A stretch of 64,000 nucleotides of DNA from NCBI GenBank assembly GCA_001769215.1, contig MEOL01000037.1:124001-188000 (forward strand), read 5' to 3'. Below the pieces are notes generated by a model. It was not told the DNA's origin. It was given only the letters and a program-made list of their open reading frames with translations, and did no database searches. Positions within the stretch are counted from its first letter, which is position 1, and each line of letters opens with the position of its first letter. The stretch comes from Bacteroidetes bacterium GWF2_41_31. Lineage in GTDB: Bacteria; Bacteroidota; Bacteroidia; Bacteroidales; F082. Shown piece after piece: positions 16,119 through 25,133 of this stretch. The translations under genes were made by a program, and so were the position numbers.

Positions 16119-17456
16119 ATGCCTAGAAGAAGAAAACGTGATCTGATCATCAGGGGTTTTTCAAAACTCCTGAAAGAAGATAAGCTGAAGATTGTTGCCG
16201 AACTGATGGATAACCAACTTGAAACCATAGAGCTGCTAAAAAGTTTTTGGCATAGCGACAAGAGTAAACAAAAAATATTTGACGAGTTTAGTGAAAATAC
16301 CATCTCGAATTTTTATATCCCTTACGGAGTAGCTCCCAATGTGATTATAAATGATATCAACTACCTGGTTCCACTGGTTATTGAAGAAAGTTCGGTTGTG
16401 GCCGCCGCCTCTTCAAGTGCCAGGTATTGGTCGGAACATGGCGGATTTCATGCTGAGGTGGTGAACGTGGAAAAAATCGGACAAGTTCATTTTCTGTGGA
16501 AAGGTAAAAAAAGGAGGTTGTTAAAAGTTCTAGACGATTTATATGCTAGCTTGCGCGAATCCACCAAACATCTTACCTCCAATATGGAGGCGAGAGGTGG
16601 CGGTATTGTGGGTTTCGAGCTAGTGGATCTGACCCTTGAAATTCCTTATTATTATCAACTCAAAGTGGCATTTAACACAGTTGACTCTATGGGAGCCAAC
16701 TTTATTAATTCTTGTTTAGAGGAATTTGCGCAGGTAATGCAACATTTCTTTAAAGAACAGGAATCATTTAAAGCCGACGAGCGGGAATGTGAAATTGTGA
16801 TGTCCATCTTGTCGAATTATACGCCCAATTGTTTAGTTAAGGCCTGGGTTGAATGTCCTTTTTCTGATTTGGCCGGACTCGATGAAAGTCTCACCGGGGA
16901 GCAGTTTGCAAAGAAGTTCGAATTGGCCGTCCGGATTGCAGAAATCGACGTGTTTCGTGCCACCACGCATAACAAAGGTATTTTTAATGGCATCGATGCA
17001 GTAGCCATTGCAACAGGAAACGATTTTCGGGCCATTGAAGCGGCCGGACATGCCTATGCTTCAAAAGACGGATTTTACAAGAGCCTGACTTCGGTCGACC
17101 TGTCTCAAGGATTCTTTAAGTATGAACTTACCCTGCCTATGGCTATCGGAACGGTTGGGGGTTTAACCTCGCTGCATCCCCTGGCAAAACACTCGCTTAA
17201 AATGCTGGGCAATCCAACAGCCCAGGAACTGATGATGATTGCAGCCGCAGTTGGGTTAGCGAATAATTTTGCAGCGGTACGATCGTTGGTCACCAAAGGA
17301 ATACAAATCGGTCACATGAAAATGCATTTGCTCAACATTCTCAATCATTTTGAGGCTACCAACGAAGAGAAGGAGAAAGCAGTTGAATTTTTTATCGACA
17401 ACAAGGTTACCTTCAGCAACGTGAGCCAGTTTATTGCAGAAATTCGCAACAACTAA
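16119..17456 (+). CDS. mvaA: Hydroxymethylglutaryl-CoA reductase, class II (degradative type)
   Basis: This enzyme interconverts HMG-CoA and mevalonate using NAD(P)H. The 445-residue protein lacks the membrane domain of eukaryotic forms. Visible are VDSMGANFIN (class II substrate motif), HNKGIFNGIDAVAIATGNDF containing the catalytic Lys and Asp, IGTVGG, and the C-terminal QIGHMKMHL with the catalytic His near residue 399. Although class II enzymes are labelled degradative, the genes that follow show a biosynthetic role here, towards isopentenyl diphosphate. The stop overlaps the next start by one base (TAATG). Confidence 0.94.
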   Translation: MPRRRKRDLIIRGFSKLLKEDKLKIVAELMDNQLETIELLKSFWHSDKSKQKIFDEFSENTISNFYIPYGVAPNVIINDINYLVPLVIEESSVVAAASSSARYWSEHGGFHAEVVNVEKIGQVHFLWKGKKRRLLKVLDDLYASLRESTKHLTSNMEARGGGIVGFELVDLTLEIPYYYQLKVAFNTVDSMGANFINSCLEEFAQVMQHFFKEQESFKADERECEIVMSILSNYTPNCLVKAWVECPFSDLAGLDESLTGEQFAKKFELAVRIAEIDVFRATTHNKGIFNGIDAVAIATGNDFRAIEAAGHAYASKDGFYKSLTSVDLSQGFFKYELTLPMAIGTVGGLTSLHPLAKHSLKMLGNPTAQELMMIAAAVGLANNFAAVRSLVTKGIQIGHMKMHLLNILNHFEATNEEKEKAVEFFIDNKVTFSNVSQFIAEIRNN

Positions 17457-18391
17457 TGAGCGATCAGTGGATTTTTCATGCAAATGGCAAGCTGTTGATA
17501 ACTGGTGAGTACCTGGTGTTGGAAGGCGCACGTGGCTTGGCTTTACCGTTAAAAAAAGGCCAACACATGCAGGTAAATACCCTTGCTGGTAAAATCCTCC
17601 GATGGGAAGCTTTTTCGCCCGGAGGCTTGTGGTTTGAGGCCACCTTCAGCCTGCCTGATCTCAACATCATATCAACTTCTGATCCGGCCCTGGCGGAAAA
17701 ATTACATGAAATTCTGTCAGAAGTGTTTTCTGCCTTTTTATTTCAAAAAAACCAGGGTTTTCACATTATTACAAGGTTGGACTTTAATCCGTCACATGGT
17801 TTTGGTTCAAGTGCCACTCTGGTGTCATTATTGGCGCAATGGTTTGGTTTGGATGCATTTAAGTTGCACCACAAACTATTTGGCGGATCTGGTTATGACG
17901 TTGCTTGTGCCACCGCTTTCGGCCCGATTATATATTCCATCGAAAACGAGCACCCATTGATTACGCCCACACATTTTTTTCCTCCCTTCCACCAGCATCT
18001 CTATTTCGTTTATTTAGGGAACAAGCAACATTCTTCCCGTGAAATTGCCAGATTTAAGGAGCAATCAAAATTTAAACAGACGGATATTGAAAGTGTTAAT
18101 TCACTTACAGAAGCCGTTTGTCAGGCAACTAACCTGGATGAGATGGAGCTCGCGTTAATGGAACACGAAGCACTCTTATCCGTCATCCTAAAAAGACCCG
18201 TGATCAAACAGGAACGTTTTAAGAATTATCAAGGTGTCGTTAAATCGCTAGGTGCCTGGGGTGGCGATTTTGTGATGGCCACTACACGTAAAGACAAAAA
18301 TAGTTTTGTCGATGAGATGAAACAATCGGGCTTTGAAGTAGTGTATCCTTTCGCTGAATTGGTGTTATCCCGATCATCCAAAATAGTTTAA
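17456..18391 (+). CDS. GYDIA-type GHMP kinase (likely phosphomevalonate kinase)
   Basis: The 311-residue GHMP-fold kinase starts with LLITGEYLVLEGARGLALPL, has the ATP-binding glycine-rich motif PSHGFGSSATLVSLLA near residue 112, and FGGSGYDVACATAFG near 142. The last is the signature of the Bacteroidota GYDIA family, with Val in place of Ile. The family occurs beside mevalonate genes and is assigned by context to phosphorylation in that pathway. Because this cluster already contains a mevalonate kinase and a diphosphomevalonate decarboxylase, phosphomevalonate is the best guess for its substrate; this has not been shown here. It overlaps the reductase gene by one base and is followed after nine bases by the decarboxylase. 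Confidence 0.87.
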   Translation: MSDQWIFHANGKLLITGEYLVLEGARGLALPLKKGQHMQVNTLAGKILRWEAFSPGGLWFEATFSLPDLNIISTSDPALAEKLHEILSEVFSAFLFQKNQGFHIITRLDFNPSHGFGSSATLVSLLAQWFGLDAFKLHHKLFGGSGYDVACATAFGPIIYSIENEHPLITPTHFFPPFHQHLYFVYLGNKQHSSREIARFKEQSKFKQTDIESVNSLTEAVCQATNLDEMELALMEHEALLSVILKRPVIKQERFKNYQGVVKSLGAWGGDFVMATTRKDKNSFVDEMKQSGFEVVYPFAELVLSRSSKIV

Positions 18392-18400
18392 TTTCGCAAC

Positions 18401-19450
18401 ATGCATGGAAGAATTACCTGGGAAAGCCCGTCGAATATAGCCTTGGTTAAGTATTGGGGGAAGTATGGAGATCAACTGCCACAGAACCCCTCTTTAAGCA
18501 TGACGTTGCGTCAGTCTCTCACTATAACCACCATCAATTATCAATTCAACTCCAATCAAAAAACAACCAAGTTAAGGTTCTTGTTTGAAGGCATCCCAAA
18601 TCCTGATTTCGAAAAACGGTTGCGGAAATATCTTGTTCGATTAACCGGGAGATTCCCGGTCATATCATCTCTGGAATTGGAGATCATATCCGCCAATACC
18701 TTTCCCCATTCATCGGGCATCGCCTCTTCGGCTTCTGCCTTTAGCGCGCTGGCGTTGGGTTTGTTATCGGTTATAGAAGAGCTGTCAGGTGAAAAAAGAA
18801 CGCATGAATCATTTTACAGGGAGGCTTCGGAAATGGCTCGTCTGGGTTCAGGAAGCGCCTCCCGATCAATCTATGGCGGGTATGTGGTGTGGGGTAAAAC
18901 GGATCACTTTCATCAATACAACAACCTGGCAGCCATACCCGTTAGCACAGCCATTCACCCCGTATTTCAGAAAATGAACGATGCCATTTTAATTGTGAAT
19001 GCCAAAACAAAAAAAACAGGCAGCAGCGCAGGCCATGCATTGATGGAGACAAATCCGTATGCATCAGCCAGATACCATCAGGCACACCAACATGTGATTG
19101 AACTGCACGATGTTCTAGCCAGCGGCAACATGGACCGGTTTATTGAAATTGTGGAGCAGGAAGCGCTCACCCTCCATGCGCTGATGATGGCTTCGCAACC
19201 GGGCTATATGTTAATGGAAGGAGGAACTTTAGCCATTATCAATCTCATCCGGCAGTTTCGGAACGATACGAAAATTCCCTTTTGTTTTACGCTTGATGCA
19301 GGGCCCAACGTACATCTACTGTATCCGGATGCTTATAAAACTGAAATTGTTGACCTGATTGACCGGGAATTGTTGTTATTTTGCACCTCCAATTATTTTC
19401 TGGATGATGGAATTGGACCAGGTCCTGCAAAAGTAACGAATCAGGAATGA
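18401..19450 (+). CDS. mvaD: Diphosphomevalonate decarboxylase
   Basis: This makes isopentenyl diphosphate from 5-diphosphomevalonate with ATP. The 349-residue protein has the family opening SPSNIALVKYWGKYGDQ with the substrate-binding Lys and Tyr, the phosphate loop PHSSGIASSASAFSAL near residue 102, and ARLGSGSASRSIYGGYVVW. A C-terminal LDAGPNVHLLYP carries the catalytic aspartate. It is the decisive gene for calling the locus a mevalonate pathway. The stop overlaps the following ATG (ATGA). Confidence 0.96.
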   Translation: MHGRITWESPSNIALVKYWGKYGDQLPQNPSLSMTLRQSLTITTINYQFNSNQKTTKLRFLFEGIPNPDFEKRLRKYLVRLTGRFPVISSLELEIISANTFPHSSGIASSASAFSALALGLLSVIEELSGEKRTHESFYREASEMARLGSGSASRSIYGGYVVWGKTDHFHQYNNLAAIPVSTAIHPVFQKMNDAILIVNAKTKKTGSSAGHALMETNPYASARYHQAHQHVIELHDVLASGNMDRFIEIVEQEALTLHALMMASQPGYMLMEGGTLAIINLIRQFRNDTKIPFCFTLDAGPNVHLLYPDAYKTEIVDLIDRELLLFCTSNYFLDDGIGPGPAKVTNQE

Positions 19451-20388
19451 CGGAAGAAAAAGCGTATTATTCAAAATTATTGTTGTTTGGCGAGTACAGC
19501 GTGATGTGCGATTCCATGGGCTTAACCATCCCGTTAAGAATGTTTACCGCACAATGGCGATTTATGCCTACCCCACCGAAGGGGGCTAAAGCCATCGACT
19601 CCAATTCGGAACTCACTCGACTTCATGCCTTTTTAACAGGGTTAAACGACAAAGGAGAGCTGTTGGCAGATTTAAACCTGGACAGGCTCGAAGCAGAAAT
19701 AAAACAGGGTTTATATTTCGATTCGACGATTCCCCAGGGATTTGGCGTGGGGAGTTCAGGTGCCCTATGTGCCGCGGTTTATGAACGTTATGCGATTGAT
19801 GCCGTGGATATTAGCCCCGGTAATGAAGGTATGCTGATTGGGTTAAAAAAACAGTTGGCACAGATGGAGTCGTTTTTTCATGGAGTAAGTTCCGGCCTCG
19901 ATCCCCTACTCTGCTATCTACAGCAACCATTACTTATCAAAAATAAACATGAGATTGGTTTTGCCAACTTGCCTGATGAACTGCACTTTAACGATTTTTC
20001 TGTTTTTTTAATCAACACCAGAGTCGTTGGAAAAACCGGCCCATTGGTGAACCGGTTTTTTGATCAATGTCGGCAGCACCATTTTTACAGTCGTTTTGTC
20101 AACGAATTGATCCCTGCCAATAACCACTGCATCAAGGCCATCGTTAATAGAGATACTACATCGTTGTTCGATAACTTAGCCCTGTTGTCCCGTTTTTTTA
20201 TCGGGCATTTTGCCCCCATGATTCCTGAGTCATACAGGCCTGCATGGCAAAACGGATTGGATACAGGAGATTATTACCTAAAACTATGTGGTTCGGGAGG
20301 AGGAGGCTTTTTGCTGGGATTTACCAGGAACCTGAATGCCGTAAATCGGTATTTTAATGCTTCGGGAATGGAAGTAATTCATTTATAA
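19447..20388 (+). CDS. mvk: Mevalonate kinase (GHMP family)
   Basis: The 313-residue product phosphorylates mevalonate at the 5-hydroxyl. It begins with YSKLLLFGEYSVMCDSMGL, typical of the mevalonate/galactokinase fold, has the ATP loop IPQGFGVGSSGALCAAVY near residue 95, GVSSGLDPLLCYL with the catalytic Asp, and the C-terminal CGSGGGGFLLGF motif. It lies last in the run and overlaps the decarboxylase gene by four bases. Missing from this window are HMG-CoA synthase, acetoacetyl-CoA thiolase and isopentenyl diphosphate isomerase, which must be elsewhere. Confidence 0.9.
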   Translation: MTEEKAYYSKLLLFGEYSVMCDSMGLTIPLRMFTAQWRFMPTPPKGAKAIDSNSELTRLHAFLTGLNDKGELLADLNLDRLEAEIKQGLYFDSTIPQGFGVGSSGALCAAVYERYAIDAVDISPGNEGMLIGLKKQLAQMESFFHGVSSGLDPLLCYLQQPLLIKNKHEIGFANLPDELHFNDFSVFLINTRVVGKTGPLVNRFFDQCRQHHFYSRFVNELIPANNHCIKAIVNRDTTSLFDNLALLSRFFIGHFAPMIPESYRPAWQNGLDTGDYYLKLCGSGGGGFLLGFTRNLNAVNRYFNASGMEVIHL

Positions 20389-20481
20389 AGAGAGGTACTC
20401 TGTTTTGTTTTTATTTAACTTCTCATGATACCATATCCACGATTATCTCTTATTTTTGTCTTTTATGATTAATCTAACGCC

Positions 20482-22125
20482 ATGTCAAAAAACCACAGAT
20501 ACTCATTAAGCGGTCAAATCATTGATTTGCATAATCAAAAAATATTTCCCGGAACCGTTCATGTTGAGGACGGGAAAATAAAAAACATTGTTCCCGGAAA
20601 GGTGGCTGGCGATCAGTACATCCTTCCAGGGTTGATCGATGCCCACATCCACATAGAAAGTTCCATGCTGATTCCTTCGGAATTTGCCAAAATAGCTGTT
20701 GTGCATGGCACAGTGGCCACGGTTTCCGATCCGCACGAAATTGCCAACGTGCTCGGGATAGATGGAATTAAATATATGATCGCCAATGGCAAACGGGTTC
20801 CTTTCAAGTTTTATTTCGGTGCTTCGGCCTGTGTTCCTGCCACACCGTTCGAAACTGCCGGTTTCAAGTTTAAAACGGAGGAGATTGAAGAACTCCTGGG
20901 CATGGAAGAGATAAAATACCTCTCGGAGATGATGAACTTTCCGGGAGTGATCAACCGCGATGCATGGGAAATGGAAAAAATTGCCATCGCCCAAAGGCAT
21001 AATAAACCCGTGGATGGACATGCGCCGGGAGTAAAAGGCGATGCCGCCAAACAATATGCCTCTGCAGGCGTCACCACCGACCACGAATGTTTTACCATGG
21101 AAGAAGCGTTGGATAAGATTCATTGTGGGATGAAAATTCAAATCCGCGAAGGCAGTGCCGCTAAAAACTTTGAAGCATTGGTCGACTTACTGAAAGATTA
21201 TCCTGACAAGGTATTGTTTTGTTCCGATGACAAACATCCGGACGATCTGGTAAGAGGACATATCAACCAGATGGTGGTGCGTGCCATACATAAAGGCTAC
21301 GATCCAATAAAGGTGCTCAGAAGTGCCATTCTTAATCCCATCAAGCACTATGGGTTGGAAGTGGGCACCTTGCAGATCGGTGATCCTGCCGATATGATTG
21401 TGGTGGATAACCTGGAGGATTTTAATGTTTTGCAAACCTACATCAACGGTCAATTGGTAGCTGACAAAGGAAAATCATTAATCGATTCTGTATTTGAAGA
21501 CCAACCCAATAATTTTACAGCGGAGCCTATCCTGGCCAAAGACTTACAGGTTTTGCCGAAAGGGAATAAACTTCGTGTAATAGAAGCTTACGATGGGCAA
21601 CTGATTACCGGTGCAATATTCGCCAACCCCAAAGTGGTCGACAACAATGTAGTAAGCGATACCGAGCGTGATCTATTGAAAATGGTGGTACTAAATCGCT
21701 ACGAGCGAAAAGCAAAACCGGCCATCGCTTTTATTAAAAATTTTAACCTGAAAGAGGGGGCCATCGCGTCAAGCGTTGCCCACGACAGCCATAACATTGT
21801 AGCGGTAGGCACTTCTGATGAATACATTGCCCGTGCAATAAACCAGGTGATTGCAGAGAAAGGCGGTGTGACGGTGGTAAACAAACGCGTAGAAAACACA
21901 CTGCCCCTTCCTGTTGCAGGTTTGATGTCGACATGCGATGGTTACAAGGTGGCACATCATTATTATCAGATTGATCTGGAGGCACATAAAATGGGATCTA
22001 CCCTCCGGGCTCCATTTATGACCTTATCATTCATGGCATTGTTGGTGATACCAGAACTTAAATTAAGTGATAAAGGTTTGTTCGATGGAAAGTCGTTCGC
22101 CTTTACCGATTTATTCGTCAACTAG
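20482..22125 (+). CDS. ade: Adenine deaminase
   Basis: Ade converts adenine to hypoxanthine and ammonia in purine salvage. The 547-residue amidohydrolase has the metal-binding GLIDAHIHIESSMLIPSEF near residue 50, VVHGTVATVSDPHEIANV, DGHAPGVKGDAAKQYASAG, and DHECFTMEEALDK; the C-terminal half holds LPLPVAGLMSTC. Length matches the family. A TATTTTTG box (20451-20458) sits 23 bases before the ATG, without a clear -33 element. It stands alone, between the mevalonate run and an ArsR-type regulator. An XdhC homologue at 30374-31336 could act further down the same purine route, but the two are not linked. Confidence 0.95.
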   Translation: MSKNHRYSLSGQIIDLHNQKIFPGTVHVEDGKIKNIVPGKVAGDQYILPGLIDAHIHIESSMLIPSEFAKIAVVHGTVATVSDPHEIANVLGIDGIKYMIANGKRVPFKFYFGASACVPATPFETAGFKFKTEEIEELLGMEEIKYLSEMMNFPGVINRDAWEMEKIAIAQRHNKPVDGHAPGVKGDAAKQYASAGVTTDHECFTMEEALDKIHCGMKIQIREGSAAKNFEALVDLLKDYPDKVLFCSDDKHPDDLVRGHINQMVVRAIHKGYDPIKVLRSAILNPIKHYGLEVGTLQIGDPADMIVVDNLEDFNVLQTYINGQLVADKGKSLIDSVFEDQPNNFTAEPILAKDLQVLPKGNKLRVIEAYDGQLITGAIFANPKVVDNNVVSDTERDLLKMVVLNRYERKAKPAIAFIKNFNLKEGAIASSVAHDSHNIVAVGTSDEYIARAINQVIAEKGGVTVVNKRVENTLPLPVAGLMSTCDGYKVAHHYYQIDLEAHKMGSTLRAPFMTLSFMALLVIPELKLSDKGLFDGKSFAFTDLFVN

Positions 22126-22180
22126 CCCTTATTTAGAACTGGTAAAAAATATGAAAATGAGCAATATATGTAGTTGATTG

Positions 22181-22213
22181 TTTGTTTTCCAGAGACGATT
22201 AATCATATTTTTG
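22181..22213 (+). promoter_or_regulatory. Promoter of the ArsR-type regulator
   Basis: TTTG at 22181-22184, 21 bases, TATTTTTG at 22206-22213, then 14 bases to the ATG at 22228. The good match supports that start over the longer frame from 22174. Confidence 0.65.
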
Positions 22214-22227
22214 TAAAAATTTCTGGA

Positions 22228-22527
22228 ATGCGTACAATAGAAATCGACATATTAAAATTAGAATCTGCTGCCAGCAAGCTTAGGGCCATTTCGCACCCCA
22301 TGCGTATTGCTATCATCGACTTATTAGCAGATGGAAAACGGTTAAGTGTCACCGAAATATATGAGCACCTTGATATCGAACAGGCCACTGCCTCTCATCA
22401 TTTGAATATATTGAAAAATAAAGGAGTCCTTAATTCAAAAAGGGAAGGAAAGAAAATTTATTATTCATTGCACAGCCTGATTTTAACCGAAATTGTTGAG
22501 TGCGTTAACAGGTGTAATGATTATTAA
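22228..22527 (+). CDS. ArsR-family winged-helix transcriptional regulator
   Basis: The 99-residue protein is a single winged helix: ISHPMRIAIIDLLADGKRLSV is the first helix pair, IYEHLDIEQATASHHLNIL the recognition helix, and SKREGKKIYYSL the wing. Family members are dimeric repressors, many responding to metals. The usual ELCVCD cysteine motif of arsenic/cadmium sensors is absent (the equivalent stretch has no Cys), though two cysteines occur at the end (ECVNRCNDY). The effector is therefore unknown. No target gene is adjacent in the same direction; the next gene converges. Confidence 0.9.
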   Translation: MRTIEIDILKLESAASKLRAISHPMRIAIIDLLADGKRLSVTEIYEHLDIEQATASHHLNILKNKGVLNSKREGKKIYYSLHSLILTEIVECVNRCNDY

Positions 22528-22610
22528 TGGTTTTACCTTGAGGTAATTTCTTGCTTAATTTTCATAGTTGGTACTCTTTTCGAAATGAGTGCCAATCTAC
22601 CATGCTCTTC

Positions 22611-24380
22611 TCACCACCCCCATTCCTCCTCAATCTCCCAATTGGCCCTGATGTCTATCTCTTTGTCAAAGTAAATTACCTCTTCAGGTTGGCGCCTGGC
22701 ACCATAATGGCCTGCATCCCACTGATGGTTTTGATTGTTGTCAAAAATCACTTTAAACAAATATTTACCGGGTGTAAGAAATTCTAAAACAACAGTGGTG
22801 TCGCCTGTAAATTCAATTTGTTTAACAACCACTTCTTTTACTGTTAGCATCTGCAGTAAGTAACTCTGCCTGTATTCGGGATGCAAACCAAATGTGAAAA
22901 CTCCATATTCTTTTAATGGTCTGGGCGTAAACGAGAGGGATATTTCCTTGTTGAAGAAACCATTCCAGTCGATGAATGATGAGTCGGGGTAATAAATCTT
23001 GTACCGGACTTCGTCCGACATCTCCATCGGGAACCGGACCGATTGGTGTATGCTATCGATGTAAATAAACGGAGGGTTGGCTATGGTGTCGGTGCCTTCC
23101 ACCAGGTAAGCCGAATCGGTAATGCAGCTCACCATTGGCTGTAGAAAAGAAAGTTCAGGCTTTCTGTTCGGCATGAGATTGCCGCCTTTGATGTTAGAGG
23201 TCCATTCAAGGTATTCCCTGGTTGGATTCTTCTTTTTATTCTGTCGTGCCCTGCCGGTGGTTTTGTCCGGGTCGAGGCGAAGGGATACCAGTCCGAGGGT
23301 GTCGTCCAGGTTTTTTATTAATATTTCCAGCGTATCGAGTGGTAAAGTTTTTAAATACCAGGTTACGGTGTCTTTTTTAGCAGAGAATACTTCCAGATGC
23401 CAAAGCGTGTCCGGGTTAAAATTCAGGGGAATAATGTCCACTCCCTCAGCAGGCTGTGAAAAGGAAAACATAATGGTGTTTCGGCGCGACAACTCTGCTT
23501 TCAGCAACCGCTGGGTGCTATCGTATTGCATAAACATCAACAAGGTCAACCCGCTGTATTTTGCATTGCTAACAGAATCCTGATAAATCGAATCAAGCCG
23601 GGCCCGGGCGGTATCAATCTGTAGGTCATCTATCGAGTCAAATACAATGATGTCTTTCTTAAAAAGCAACGTATTATCGTAATATGGATGAACCAGTGAG
23701 TCGAGATAAGCTATTTCTTCACCGGGCTGGTCAAATATAAAATTGGCGTTTTGATCCTTTAGGGCGAAAATCAGGTACCTGTCTTCGGCCAGGCCGTTCA
23801 GCGAAAATTTTCCGCTTGCATCACTTTTGCTCACGTAATAAGGGGGCACAAAAAAAGGCAGGCTGTCAAGTGGAATGGTGTCGTTATCATCCTTATACAA
23901 CATCACGAATACTTGTTCCTCAGGGAGAAGGTTTTGAGCGTTTTGCACGGTTCCATACAAGCTGAGCGAATCGACATAAGTCCCTGTGGAGAAAATATAA
24001 GAGTAGTTAAGCAAGGGGTTGGTTTCAGTAAGATCGGCAATGGCATCGCCAAAATAGACAGAATAGGTGGTGTTGGGTTTGAGGTCTTCGTTGAACTTGA
24101 CTTGAATGGATTTACCCCGGGTACTAAAATCCGGAAATTTTTTCATGGGAGGAGAAATCAAGGCGGCTTCCATCACGTTTTTCAATACAACATATTCGCT
24201 TGTATTGAGTGTAAATCTGTTTCCTTCGAAATTGGCACTGCCATTTGGCGGAGTAGAGTAAAGTATCCGTGGAGGAGTAACATCCTTCTCCCCTCCTGAA
24301 GGCATCACGGGATGAGCACATTGCGAAAGATAAAAGGCCATCCACAAAATTGCGGTAAATAATAAAATTCGTTTTGCCAT
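22611..24380 (-). CDS. Ig-like domain lipoprotein of Bacteroidota type
   Basis: The 589-residue product is a lipoprotein: a signal with lipobox LSQC puts the lipidated Cys at residue 21. HPVMPSGGEKDVTPPRIL follows, the characteristic opening of Bacteroidota proteins carrying a bacterial Ig-like (SbsA-type) domain at residues about 35-135 (KSIQVKFNEDLKPNTTYSVY). A second beta-rich segment (residues about 140-220) resembles a prealbumin-like domain (DASGKFSLNGLAEDRYLIFA). The C-terminal quarter includes YLFKVIFDNNQNHQWDAG. It is probably on the outer membrane; function unknown. The gene lies 48 bases downstream of the deacetylase on the same strand. Confidence 0.85.
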   Translation of the reverse strand: MAKRILLFTAILWMAFYLSQCAHPVMPSGGEKDVTPPRILYSTPPNGSANFEGNRFTLNTSEYVVLKNVMEAALISPPMKKFPDFSTRGKSIQVKFNEDLKPNTTYSVYFGDAIADLTETNPLLNYSYIFSTGTYVDSLSLYGTVQNAQNLLPEEQVFVMLYKDDNDTIPLDSLPFFVPPYYVSKSDASGKFSLNGLAEDRYLIFALKDQNANFIFDQPGEEIAYLDSLVHPYYDNTLLFKKDIIVFDSIDDLQIDTARARLDSIYQDSVSNAKYSGLTLLMFMQYDSTQRLLKAELSRRNTIMFSFSQPAEGVDIIPLNFNPDTLWHLEVFSAKKDTVTWYLKTLPLDTLEILIKNLDDTLGLVSLRLDPDKTTGRARQNKKKNPTREYLEWTSNIKGGNLMPNRKPELSFLQPMVSCITDSAYLVEGTDTIANPPFIYIDSIHQSVRFPMEMSDEVRYKIYYPDSSFIDWNGFFNKEISLSFTPRPLKEYGVFTFGLHPEYRQSYLLQMLTVKEVVVKQIEFTGDTTVVLEFLTPGKYLFKVIFDNNQNHQWDAGHYGARRQPEEVIYFDKEIDIRANWEIEEEWGW

Positions 24381-24428
24381 TCAAAAGTTGTTTGATTTAC
24401 AAAGATGCAAAATATTGGCATGCGGTGG

Positions 24429-25049
24429 TTATGAGGATTGTTCCTCTAAAGCTTTAAACGTGTATCCTTTTTTGCTCATGGCCTCCAGGTACAAAGGGAG
24501 GACCGTTAACAAATTTTTTACAGATTTCACACTGTCGTGAAAAACTGCAATCGTTCCCGGAAAACTATGTTTCATCACATTGTCGAGACATTGTTCAGGA
24601 GAAACGCAGGCATCAAAATCATACGAAATAACCGACCACATCACAATGCGATAATGTCGTTTTAAATGCAGCGCCTGTAATGGGGAAATTTTTCCAAAAG
24701 GTGGCCGAAACAACTTGCTTTCGATCAACTGCGAGGCTTTATTGATGTTATTAAAATAGACTTTATTATTTGTTTTCCAGCCTTTTAGGTGGTTGTAAGT
24801 GTGGTTTCCGGTATGGTGTCCACGATGAAGGATTTCAGCGTAGGTTGTGGGGTATTTCTGTACATTTTCGCCCACACAAAAAAAAGTAGCTTTGGCCTGA
24901 AAACGATCCAGAATGTCCAGTACCTGCCGGGTGATTTCAGGATGCGGACCATCGTCAAAGGTCAGGAAAATCACCTTTTCGGAGGTGTTTACTTTCCATG
25001 TTACACCAGGTAACAAAAAACGTAAAACGAGTGGAGGCTTAACTTGCAT
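24429..25049 (-). CDS. Polysaccharide deacetylase (NodB-like) family protein
   Basis: The 206-residue protein is a carbohydrate esterase 4 fold. Visible are IFLTFDDGPHPE with the catalytic base and metal Asp near residues 30-35, GNHTYNHL with two metal histidines, FRPPFGK, and WSVISYDFD. C-terminal TIAVFHDSVKS supplies the last His motif. It may de-N-acetylate peptidoglycan or another glycan. There is no signal peptide, only a short hydrophobic N-terminus, so its location is uncertain. A TACTTTTG box on the minus strand (25054-25061) ends four bases before the ATG, so it is a leaderless candidate. Confidence 0.9.
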   Translation of the reverse strand: MQVKPPLVLRFLLPGVTWKVNTSEKVIFLTFDDGPHPEITRQVLDILDRFQAKATFFCVGENVQKYPTTYAEILHRGHHTGNHTYNHLKGWKTNNKVYFNNINKASQLIESKLFRPPFGKISPLQALHLKRHYRIVMWSVISYDFDACVSPEQCLDNVMKHSFPGTIAVFHDSVKSVKNLLTVLPLYLEAMSKKGYTFKALEEQSS

Positions 25050-25133
25050 CAGGCAAAAGTACGATTGTCTGCATCATGTGCACCGTATTTTAGTAATTTT
25101 GTTTTTTGTTATTAATTCTTAAAAGACTTTAAA

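Noticed and set aside
20506-21141. Antisense reading frame of 211 codons inside adenine deaminase
   Set aside because: It is fully covered by a gene with strong motifs in the other strand; no independent domain is visible.
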